Positions 25,394 to 32,283 of a stretch of DNA of 64,000 nt are shown one piece after another. The notes under the pieces were generated by a model that saw nothing but the letters and a program-made list of their open reading frames with translations, ran no database searches and had not been told where the DNA came from. A program made the translations under genes and the position numbers. The first letter of the stretch is position 1; each line of letters opens with the position of its first letter. The stretch comes from Mesorhizobium hawassense. Its GTDB lineage: Bacteria; Pseudomonadota; Alphaproteobacteria; Rhizobiales; Rhizobiaceae. Where the stretch lies: positions 248,001-312,000 of the forward strand of contig NZ_QMBP01000009.1 in the NCBI RefSeq assembly GCF_003289945.1, in the 5' to 3' direction.

Positions 25394-25528
25394 TCAGTTG
25401 ACGGTGTCCTTGACCGCCCTTGCCGTCGATTTGACGTCCTTGCCGACGCCCCGAATGGTGTTGGCGCAGGCGGTGAGTGCAAGCGCGCAGGCAAGGATGG
25501 CCATCGGCGCGATGCGTAGCAGTTTCAT
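25394..25528 (-). CDS. Entericidin-like small lipoprotein, 44 aa
   Basis: A short gene of 44 codons. It has a lipoprotein signal peptide MKLLRIAPMAILACALALTA with the lipobox LTAC (Cys21), then a small amphipathic helix (GVGKDVKSTARAVKDTVN) as in entericidin A/B. GGGAG lies about 10 nt before the ATG. The mature peptide would be anchored in the membrane by its lipidated cysteine. Entericidins are implicated in envelope stability and stress lysis in other bacteria. It is convergent with the corrinoid protein gene. Confidence 0.85.
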   Translation of the reverse strand: MKLLRIAPMAILACALALTACANTIRGVGKDVKSTARAVKDTVN

Positions 25529-25580
25529 GAACGGTGTCTCCCTCGACAGATTTTAGCCCCGCAGCGAAAGCCGGCCCGAC

Positions 25581-26210
25581 TTGGTCAAGACGCAAAAAAC
25601 GGAACCGAATCAAACAGACAGGCTACTCGTCATCGCCTGCGGGATGATTGCGCGCGAAGTTTTGGCCGTCAAGCAACAGCTAAGGCTCGACCATCTCGAA
25701 CTGACCTGCCTGCCGGCCGAGTTCCATTTCTATCCGGACCGCATTGCGCCGGCGATGGAAAAGGCGATCGAGAAGGCCAAGGCCGAAGGCTACCACCAGA
25801 TTTTCGTCGGCTATGCCGATTGCGGCACCGGCGGCCTGCTCGACCGCGTCATCGAGAAGCACGGCGTCGAGCGCATGGCCGGCCCGCACTGCTTTGCCTT
25901 CTACCAGGGCATGGACGCCTATGCGAAGGTCGCCGACGACGACATGATGTCGTTCTATATGACCGATTTCCTCTGCCGCCAGTTCGATGCCTTCTTCATC
26001 AAGCCGCTCGGCCTCGACCGACACCCCGAGCTGATCAAGGATTATTTCGGTAACTACGAGAAGCTGATCTATCTCGCCCAGACCGATGATCCGGAGCTCG
26101 ACAAGGTCGCTGAGAAAGCCGCTGTTATGCTCGGCCTTGCCTATGAGCGGCGAGCGACCGGCTATGGCGATCTGACGAGCGAACTGGCCCGGGCGGCGGC
26201 CCGCGCCTGA
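25581..26210 (+). CDS. DUF1638 protein associated with corrinoid methyltransferases
   Basis: A 209-aa DUF1638 protein: LLVIACGMIAREVL, then YHQIFVGYADCGTGGLLD, then AGPHCFAFYQGMDAY. Conserved Cys and His (YADCGTGG, GPHCFAF) suggest a metal or corrinoid-related site. The family is repeatedly found next to MttB/MtaB-type genes in methanogens and bacteria, but its biochemical role is unknown to me. The assigned TTG at 25581 has no clear ribosome site. The conserved core starts at about residue 14, so the true start may be slightly downstream. It ends 6 nt before the convergent SDR gene. Confidence 0.8.
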   Translation: MVKTQKTEPNQTDRLLVIACGMIAREVLAVKQQLRLDHLELTCLPAEFHFYPDRIAPAMEKAIEKAKAEGYHQIFVGYADCGTGGLLDRVIEKHGVERMAGPHCFAFYQGMDAYAKVADDDMMSFYMTDFLCRQFDAFFIKPLGLDRHPELIKDYFGNYEKLIYLAQTDDPELDKVAEKAAVMLGLAYERRATGYGDLTSELARAAARA

Positions 26211-26215
26211 CGGTT

Positions 26216-27130
26216 TCACGCCTCCGCTTCGAGCGCCGCCAACACGTCGGCAAAACTCGTCTTGCAGACGAAGCCGAGGCGCTCCCTCGCCCGCGACGAA
26301 TCGTAGACGCGGTCGATCGACGAGAACATCGTCCAGCCCTTCCTGACATAGAGGCGCGGATAGTTCGGGAAATAGCGCGCGACGACGGACGGCGCGTCGG
26401 CGATCAACTCGGCGCAATCCTGCGGCCGGAACGGTGTCGGCGCCGAGATGATGAAGGTGTCGAATCCGAGCCGCGGAGCCTTCTCCAACGCGGCGACATG
26501 CGCCGCGGCCGCATCCTCCACCGTCAGCCGCCGGAACAGCAACTCGTTCGCCTTGGTGTTGGCGTCGGATTGCTCGATCGCGTGCGCCATGTCGTCCGCT
26601 TCGGGAAAGAAGCGCGCAGTGCGCAGCACCACCACCGGCAGCCCATGCTCGATATGATAGAAGCGGCACAGATGCTCGGCCGAGAGCTTCGTCACGCCGT
26701 AGATGTTGCGCGGCTCCGGCGACATCTCCTCGGTCAGCCAGGCCGCCTTGCGCGCGCCGCCCTCAAAACCGGCGCGGATCGTCTGCGAGATCATCAGCGA
26801 TGTCGTCGAAGTGAAGACGAAGCGCTGCACGCCACAGGCCACGGCGGCATCGAGCAGGTTGAGCGTACCTTGCACGTTCGTGGCGACGAAGACGCCGTTC
26901 TCGTAATGCTCGATGTTCGGCTTGTGCAGCGCCCCGCTGTGGATGATGGCCTCGATGCGATTCTCCCGAACGGTCTTCAGGACAAGGTCGCGATCCGCGA
27001 TCGAGCCGACGATCTGCGTGCGAGCCGAGGCAACCGGATCGAGGCCGATGATTTCATGGCCGAGCGCCTTTAGCCTTGGCTCAAGCCCGCTGCCCAGCCA
27101 CCCGGACGACCCCGTGAGCAAGATCCGCAT
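26216..27130 (-). CDS. NAD(P)-dependent extended SDR (epimerase/dehydratase)
   Basis: A 304-aa extended short-chain dehydrogenase/reductase. The Rossmann motif GSSGWLGSGL is at about residues 7-16, the catalytic Ser is in FTSTTSL, and the YxxxK pair is YGVTK. The ATG at 27130 has GGAGG 8 nt upstream, and the longer frame to 27145 lies within that site. It would epimerise, dehydrate or reduce a nucleotide sugar or similar substrate. It has no evident link to the corrinoid genes on the opposite strand. Confidence 0.85.
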   Translation of the reverse strand: MRILLTGSSGWLGSGLEPRLKALGHEIIGLDPVASARTQIVGSIADRDLVLKTVRENRIEAIIHSGALHKPNIEHYENGVFVATNVQGTLNLLDAAVACGVQRFVFTSTTSLMISQTIRAGFEGGARKAAWLTEEMSPEPRNIYGVTKLSAEHLCRFYHIEHGLPVVVLRTARFFPEADDMAHAIEQSDANTKANELLFRRLTVEDAAAAHVAALEKAPRLGFDTFIISAPTPFRPQDCAELIADAPSVVARYFPNYPRLYVRKGWTMFSSIDRVYDSSRARERLGFVCKTSFADVLAALEAEA

Positions 27131-27255
27131 CGATCGAACCTCCATTTTTCCGAGCTGCCGTTGTTAAGCATGGATGACAGGCGGTGGCGAACCGGTAAGT
27201 TGTGCGGCAGTGATGGAAAGAACTGTTCCAGCCATTGATTGAGGAAACAGATTTT

Positions 27256-27831
27256 ATGACCCCGCGCCTGCTCTTTGCCGCCCTCGGCCTCGTCGCCCTC
27301 ACCTTGCCAGCCCATGCCGACGGCGAGGTGCAGAAGCTGATCACATCAGCCGACAAGACGCGGCTGAACAGGTATGGCGAGACGCGCAAGGCGGCCCTCG
27401 ACGAAGCCAAGGCTGGCGATCCGGCGGAGGTCAAGCAACTGGATGCGCTCCTTCTCAAGCCGCTCGTCGCCTTCTCCGACAAGGATCTCACCGGCAACTG
27501 GAAGTGCCGCACCATCAAGGCGGGTGGGTTAAGCCCGCTGATCATCTATGGCTGGTTCAAATGCAAGGTGACCGACGACGGCTCCGGCTGGCGGCTTGCG
27601 AAGATCAGCGGCTCGCAGCGCACCGCCGGCCGCTTCTTCGACGACGGCGAGAAGCGCGCCATCTATCTCGGCTCGTTCTCGGTCAATGACGACAAGGCCA
27701 AGCCCTATGGCAGCGGCCCCGAAAGCGACCAGGTCGGCTACGCCTTCCGCAACAGCGCCACCGAATGGCGGATCGAATTCCCCTCGCCCTATTACGAATC
27801 GAAACTCGACATCATGGAGTTCAAGCGCTGA
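27256..27831 (+). CDS. DUF4893 secreted protein
   Basis: A 191-aa exported protein. The signal peptide MTPRLLFAALGLVALTLPAHA ends near residue 21. The mature part matches the DUF4893 type: DLTGNWKCRTIKAGG, then YGWFKCKVTDDGSGWRLAKISGSQRTAGRF and a C-terminal WRIEFPSPYYESKLDIMEFKR. Two cysteines could form a disulfide in the periplasm. The ATG at 27256 is preceded by GAGGA, which supports it over 27235. The function is unknown. Confidence 0.82.
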   Translation: MTPRLLFAALGLVALTLPAHADGEVQKLITSADKTRLNRYGETRKAALDEAKAGDPAEVKQLDALLLKPLVAFSDKDLTGNWKCRTIKAGGLSPLIIYGWFKCKVTDDGSGWRLAKISGSQRTAGRFFDDGEKRAIYLGSFSVNDDKAKPYGSGPESDQVGYAFRNSATEWRIEFPSPYYESKLDIMEFKR

Positions 27832-27925
27832 GCCGAACCTTTGGCGCCTGACGGAAAGCCTTCGGCACACCAAGGATTAACCCGCGCCGAATAGCATCCG
27901 CCGGTCTCAAGAGCGGGTGCTTGCC

Positions 27926-28708
27926 ATGGCGGCGTCGGAATCGAGTACGCGACCGATCGTGGTCGTCACCGAAGGTGGTCCGCATATCTGGGCCATCGTC
28001 AATGCGCTTGCCGATCGCGTCGGCCCGGTGAGCGTCATTCTCGAAGCCCCCGAGTCCAAAAAGCGCCTGCTCATGGGCCGCGCGCGGCGCCAGGGCTGGG
28101 TCTCGGCCATCGGCCAGGTCGGCACCATGGTGCTGACCAGGCTCGGCAAGCGCTTCCTTGCCGGCCACGCCGAGCGGCTGATCGGCGAGGAGAAGCTCGC
28201 GACCGAACCGCGGCAAGGCCAGTCGATCATCCCTGTGCCCTCGGCCAACGGGCCGGAATGCCTGAAGGAAATCACGGACATCGAACCGGGCGTCGTCCTG
28301 CTCGCCGGCTGCAGGCTGCTGTCGAAGGGCATGCTGGCAAAGATGCCTTGGCCGGTGCTCAACTATCATGCCGGCATCGCCCCGAAATATCGCGGCATGA
28401 ATGGCGGCTACTGGGCGCTGGCCTCCGGAGACGCGCAGAACTTCGGCACCACGGTGCATCTGGTCGATGCCGGCGTCGACACCGGCGGCGTGCTGAAGCA
28501 GGCGCGCGGCAAACCCAAGACGGGCGACACCATCGCCAGCTACGCGCTGCGGCAGGCAGCCTTTTCTCGCGATATCTGCGTCGAGGCGGTCGGCAACGCG
28601 CTGGCCGGCAGGCTGGAAACGATCGATCCCGGGCTGCCGTCCAAGCAATGGTACCACCCGACGATCTGGTTCTACCTCTGGACCGGCCTGACCAAGCGCG
28701 TTTGGTGA
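27926..28708 (+). CDS. Formyltransferase family protein
   Basis: A 260-aa protein whose middle holds the 10-formyl-THF-dependent formyltransferase site: NYHAGIAPKYRGMNGGYWAL with the Asn-His pair, then the catalytic-type Asp in HLVDAGVDTGG. It is shorter than methionyl-tRNA formyltransferase and lacks its C-terminal domain, so it more likely formylates a sugar amine or other small amine. The ATG at 27926 is chosen, though a GTG 9 nt upstream is possible. It sits among folate and C1 genes (MetV/MetF 0.4 kb downstream) on the same strand, but a functional link is unproven. Confidence 0.8.
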   Translation: MAASESSTRPIVVVTEGGPHIWAIVNALADRVGPVSVILEAPESKKRLLMGRARRQGWVSAIGQVGTMVLTRLGKRFLAGHAERLIGEEKLATEPRQGQSIIPVPSANGPECLKEITDIEPGVVLLAGCRLLSKGMLAKMPWPVLNYHAGIAPKYRGMNGGYWALASGDAQNFGTTVHLVDAGVDTGGVLKQARGKPKTGDTIASYALRQAAFSRDICVEAVGNALAGRLETIDPGLPSKQWYHPTIWFYLWTGLTKRVW

Positions 28709-28843
28709 TCAGCCGGCAACGGATTTCAGCATTCGCTTTGCGTCATCGACAGCGTCGCTTTTGAAGGCGCGCGCGTCGTCCCATAACAAGCGGTCCAACG
28801 GCGCTTGCGGCAATGCTCCAGAACTTCGAGGAGTTGAGAATTC

Positions 28844-29146
28844 ATGGCCGATCTGATCGTCGTCTATTGGCGCGACATACCCGCCCAGGTCATCGTCAAG
28901 AAGGGCCGGCAGAACGCCAAGCGCGAACTGCCGCTGCGCTTCACCGAGGCGATCGACATGTGCGCCATGCGCACCGGCGCCGGCGGCACCGACGACTATC
29001 TGGCGGAATGGCGCAAGGCCGACCCGATCCCTGTCGGCGACGACATCGAGGCCGAGGTCGAGAAGGCTTTTCAGGAACTCGACGCGAAATACGACCGCGA
29101 GCGGCTGGTCGCTCTGGTCAAGGCTGGCGGGAAAGAAAATGTCTGA
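28844..29146 (+). CDS. 'Virulence factor' family protein (PF13769-like), 100 aa
   Basis: A 100-aa soluble protein beginning MADLIVVYWRDIPAQVIVKKG, recognisable as the small conserved family named 'virulence factor' in Pfam. The name has no biochemical meaning. It overlaps the MetV-like gene by 8 nt and is the first gene of a three-gene unit with MetV and MetF. That placement makes a role in folate C1 oxidation or corrinoid handling more likely than virulence. No cysteines suitable for a metal site are visible beyond one. Confidence 0.75.
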   Translation: MADLIVVYWRDIPAQVIVKKGRQNAKRELPLRFTEAIDMCAMRTGAGGTDDYLAEWRKADPIPVGDDIEAEVEKAFQELDAKYDRERLVALVKAGGKENV

Positions 29147-29729
29147 CAAGCAGCCGACTGTTACCCAGGCCACTTTGGTCAAGAAGGCGGCGCCGAAATC
29201 CGATTACAAGCCCGCCGACGTGTCGCCGCAGCGCCGCGTCCAGCGCACGTTTGCCGTGAGACTCTGGTCTATCCGGCACTCGCGACTGCTCGAATGGTTC
29301 TACAGCAGGTTCGCCGACGCCTTCCTGCTCTTGCACCCACTGTGGAAAGGCATCGGCTACGGTCGCGTCGAAGCTCCGGTGAAATTCGTCGAGAAGCGCG
29401 TCAAGGGCTTCATGTTCGACTGCCGCATGTGCGGCCAGTGCGTGCTCTCCTCCACCGGCATGTCGTGCCCGATGAACTGCCCCAAGCAGTTGCGCAACGG
29501 CCCGTGCGGCGGCGTCCGCGCCAACGGCAATTGCGAGGTCGAGCCGGACATGCCCTGCGTCTGGGTCAAGGCCTGGGAAGGCTCGCGCAACATGGTGCAT
29601 GGCGACAAAATCCTGACCGTGCAGAAGCCGGTCGATCAGTCGCTGCGCGAAACCTCGGCCTGGCTGCGGGTGACCGCGCAGTCCGCCGCGGCGCGCGAGA
29701 CGGCCCAGAACCCCGGAGCTTCGGCATGA
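29139..29729 (+). CDS. metV: MetV-like methylenetetrahydrofolate reductase C-terminal domain protein
   Basis: A 196-aa protein of the MTHFR_C/MetV family (PF12225 type). Residues 95-140 hold eight cysteines: Cys95, 98, 101, 110, 114, 123, 132 and 140, in DCRMCGQC, GMSCPMNCPKQLRNGPCGG, NCEV and MPCVW. These could ligate two Fe-S clusters or Fe-S plus zinc. In acetogens MetV pairs with MetF to make the ferredoxin- or NADH-linked methylene-THF reductase. Here the stop overlaps the MetF start by 4 nt (ATGA), so a 1:1 complex is expected. An N-terminal basic helix is about residues 30-60. Confidence 0.82.
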   Translation: MSDKQPTVTQATLVKKAAPKSDYKPADVSPQRRVQRTFAVRLWSIRHSRLLEWFYSRFADAFLLLHPLWKGIGYGRVEAPVKFVEKRVKGFMFDCRMCGQCVLSSTGMSCPMNCPKQLRNGPCGGVRANGNCEVEPDMPCVWVKAWEGSRNMVHGDKILTVQKPVDQSLRETSAWLRVTAQSAAARETAQNPGASA

Positions 29730-30817
29730 CCGCTCGCCAGCGCGACGAGAACCCCGCCGGCATCCACCTGCCGCTCGATTCCCTGCCCGGCCATACTTCG
29801 CGAGGCCGGCTGGAGCGCGTGCTGCGCCGCGGCGAGTTCGCGGTGACGACCGAGCTCAACCCGCCCGACAGCGCCGACCCGGAAGACGTCTACAACCGCG
29901 CCAAAATCTTCGACGGCTGGGTCGACGCCATAAACGCGGTCGACGCCTCGGGCGCCAACTGCCACATGTCGTCGGTCGGCATCTGCGCCCTGCTCACCCG
30001 CATGGGCTATGCGCCAATCATGCAGATCGCCTGCCGCGACAAGAACCGCATCGCCATCCAGGGCGACGTGCTGGGCGGCGCCGCGATGGGCGTCGCCAAC
30101 ATGCTGTGCCTCACCGGCGACGGCGTGCAGGCCGGCGACCAGCCGGGCGCCAAGCCGGTATTCGACCTCGATTCCATGTCGCTGCTCGAAACCATCCGCA
30201 TCATGCGCGACAACGGCAAGTTCCTGTCCGGCCGCAAGCTGACGACGCCGCCGCAGGTTTTCCTCGGTTGCGCGGTCAATCCTTTCGCGCCGCCTTACGA
30301 CTTCCGCCCGATCCATCTCGGCAAGAAGATCGCCGCCGGCGCGCAGTTCGCGCAGACGCAGTACTGTTTCGACGTGCCGATGTTCAGGACTTTCATGCAG
30401 AAGGCCCGCGATCTCGGCCACACCGAAAAGCTTTTCCTGCTCTGCGGCGTCGGTCCGCTCGCTTCCGCCAAGACGGCGAAATGGATCCGCTCCAACGTGC
30501 CGGGCATCCATATCCCCGATGCGGTGATCAAGCGGCTGGAAGGCGCGCAGGATCAGAAGAAGGAAGGCAAGCAGCTCTGCATCGACATCATCAACGAGGT
30601 GAAGGAAATCCCGGGCGTGGCGGGCATCCATGTGATGGCCTACCGCCAGGAGGAGTATGTCGCCGAGATCGTCGATGAATCAGGCGTGCTGAAAGGCCGC
30701 CAGCCCTGGCAACGTGAGATCCGCCGCGACGACCAGATCGTCGCCGAGCGGCTCGACCATATTCTGCACGACGAGATTACCGAAACCCAGGTGGACATGG
30801 TGAAGACCGCGCATTGA
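29726..30817 (+). CDS. metF: Methylenetetrahydrofolate reductase MetF-like subunit
   Basis: A 363-aa TIM-barrel MTHFR protein: FAVTTELNPPDSADPEDVY (the substrate-binding acid), INAVDASGANCHMSS, then MLCLTGDGVQAGDQPGAKPVFDLDS, where FAD and folate bind, and AQFAQTQYCFDVPMF. It would interconvert methyl-THF and methylene-THF. With methyl-THF supplied by the corrinoid route, the likely direction is oxidation toward methylene-THF. It is the third gene of the virulence-factor-family/metV/metF unit and is translationally coupled to metV. It is distinct from the usual single-gene MetF of methionine synthesis. Confidence 0.87.
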   Translation: MTARQRDENPAGIHLPLDSLPGHTSRGRLERVLRRGEFAVTTELNPPDSADPEDVYNRAKIFDGWVDAINAVDASGANCHMSSVGICALLTRMGYAPIMQIACRDKNRIAIQGDVLGGAAMGVANMLCLTGDGVQAGDQPGAKPVFDLDSMSLLETIRIMRDNGKFLSGRKLTTPPQVFLGCAVNPFAPPYDFRPIHLGKKIAAGAQFAQTQYCFDVPMFRTFMQKARDLGHTEKLFLLCGVGPLASAKTAKWIRSNVPGIHIPDAVIKRLEGAQDQKKEGKQLCIDIINEVKEIPGVAGIHVMAYRQEEYVAEIVDESGVLKGRQPWQREIRRDDQIVAERLDHILHDEITETQVDMVKTAH

Positions 30818-30858
30818 CAGCGCGGTCGGCACGATCTGCTTGAACGAAATCAGATAAC

Positions 30859-30880
30859 GATATAAAGAACTCTTTATATC
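30859..30880. promoter_or_regulatory. Operator-like palindrome upstream of the methyl-THF methyltransferase
   Basis: GATATAAAGA (30859-30868), spacer AC, then TCTTTATATC (30871-30880). The arms are identical to those at 16639-16660 before bmt. It ends 17 nt before the ATG at 30898, a position where a bound repressor would block the promoter or the ribosome site. Confidence 0.8.
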
Positions 30881-30897
30881 CCCGACGGAGAGATCGC

Positions 30898-31872
30898 ATG
30901 ACCCGCACCATCGTCGCCTCGGCGACCCGAGAAATCGTCATCGGCTTCGATCAGCCCTTCTGCGTGATCGGCGAACGCATCAACCCGACCGGCCGCAAGA
31001 AGCTCGCCGCCGAAATGGTGGCCGGCAATTTCGAGACCGTCATCAAGGACGCGCTGGAGCAGGCCGCCTGCGGCGCCACCATGCTCGACGTCAATGCCGG
31101 CGTCACCTCGGTCAACCCGAATGAGACGGAGCCGGGCCTGCTGGTTCAGACGCTGGAGATCGTGCAGGGACTGGTCGACCTGCCGCTGTCGATCGACTCT
31201 TCCGTCACCGCCGCGATCGAGGCCGGTCTGAGGGTTGCCAAAGGCCGCCCGCTGGTCAACTCCGTAACCGGCGAGGAGGAGAAGCTCGAGGCCATCCTGC
31301 CGCTGGTCAAGAAATACAACGTCCCGGTCGTCGCCATCTCGAACGACGAGACCGGCATCTCGATGGACCCGGACGTCCGCTTCGCCGTCGCCAAGAAGAT
31401 CGTCGAGCGTTGCGCCGACCATGGCATCCCGGCGCACGACGTCGTCGTCGACCCGCTGGTTATGCCGATCGGCGCGCTGGGCGATGCCGGCCGCCAGGTG
31501 TTCGCGCTGCTGCGTCGCCTGCGCGAAGAGCTCAAGGTCAACACCACCTGCGGCCTCTCCAACATCTCCTTCGGCCTGCCGCACCGCCACGGCATCAACG
31601 CCGCCTTCATCCCGATGGTGATCGGCGCCGGCATGACCTCGGCCATCATGAACCCGGTGCGTCCGCAGGAAATGGAAGCCGTGCGCGGCGCCAATGTGCT
31701 GAACGGCACCGACGAGAACTGCACCAACTGGATCCGCACCTACAAGGATTACAAGCCGGCCGAAGGCGGCCATCCCGTTGCCGCTCCGGTCGCGGTGACC
31801 GCGCCTGGTGACGGCGCTGCCGCCGGCGGCCGCCGCCGCGGTGGTCGTGAAGCCCGCATGGCCAGGGGATAA
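30898..31872 (+). CDS. Methylcorrinoid:tetrahydrofolate methyltransferase (MtgA/AcsE-like)
   Basis: A 324-aa pterin-binding TIM-barrel protein: CVIGERINPTGRKKLAAEM, then MLDVNAGVTSVNPNETEP, LPLSIDSSVTAAIEAGL and VVDPLVMPIGALGDAG, with TTCGLSNISFGLPHR near the pterin site. It would move the methyl group from the corrinoid protein to THF, yielding methyl-THF for the adjacent MetF. Residues 295-324 form a tail ending GGRRRGGREARMARG, unusual for the family but matching the basic tails of the other partners. GGAGAG lies 7 nt upstream of the ATG. The operator-like palindrome at 30859-30880 links its expression to bmt. Confidence 0.9.
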   Translation: MTRTIVASATREIVIGFDQPFCVIGERINPTGRKKLAAEMVAGNFETVIKDALEQAACGATMLDVNAGVTSVNPNETEPGLLVQTLEIVQGLVDLPLSIDSSVTAAIEAGLRVAKGRPLVNSVTGEEEKLEAILPLVKKYNVPVVAISNDETGISMDPDVRFAVAKKIVERCADHGIPAHDVVVDPLVMPIGALGDAGRQVFALLRRLREELKVNTTCGLSNISFGLPHRHGINAAFIPMVIGAGMTSAIMNPVRPQEMEAVRGANVLNGTDENCTNWIRTYKDYKPAEGGHPVAAPVAVTAPGDGAAAGGRRRGGREARMARG

Positions 31873-31951
31873 GCGCGCAATCGTGAGCCGCATCGCAAAC
31901 AGCGCGGGTCCGATCGCATCGTGGATGCGGTCGGACAGCTCTGCTTTGCGT

Positions 31952-32194
31952 TCAGGCCGCGCCCAGTATGGCGTCGAACAGCGCCATGCCCGCCCACGAT
32001 CCGAAGATGCCGGTCACGCCACCGATGATGAAATCATCGTCATACGCGGGCCAGTAGGCGTGCAGCACCAGCGCGCCGACGATCGCGCCGAGAATCCCGG
32101 TGGCAAGGTATTGCGGATTGCGCAGCCACGAGCCCTTGATCACGCGCACCATGGTGAACGCGGTGAGGACGGCGGAGAGCAGCAGATCCGACAT
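31952..32194 (-). CDS. Small membrane protein, 80 aa
   Basis: I do not recognise a family. From the ATG at 32194 (AGGGG about 6 nt upstream) the protein has two or three hydrophobic helices (LLLSAVLTAFTMVRVI, YLATGILGAIVGALVLHAYW, IIGGVTGIFGSWAGMALFDAIL). It resembles small integral membrane proteins of unknown function. It lies antisense in the gap between the THF methyltransferase and the activator. A longer frame to 32260 is possible. Confidence 0.6.
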   Translation of the reverse strand: MSDLLLSAVLTAFTMVRVIKGSWLRNPQYLATGILGAIVGALVLHAYWPAYDDDFIIGGVTGIFGSWAGMALFDAILGAA

Positions 32195-32283
32195 GGTTGG
32201 CCCCTGGACCAGCAGACTCTCCACCCAACTGTAAAACGATCCGTTAAACGGCATCGGCAATTGCCATCGAGACGCGTGCCAGC

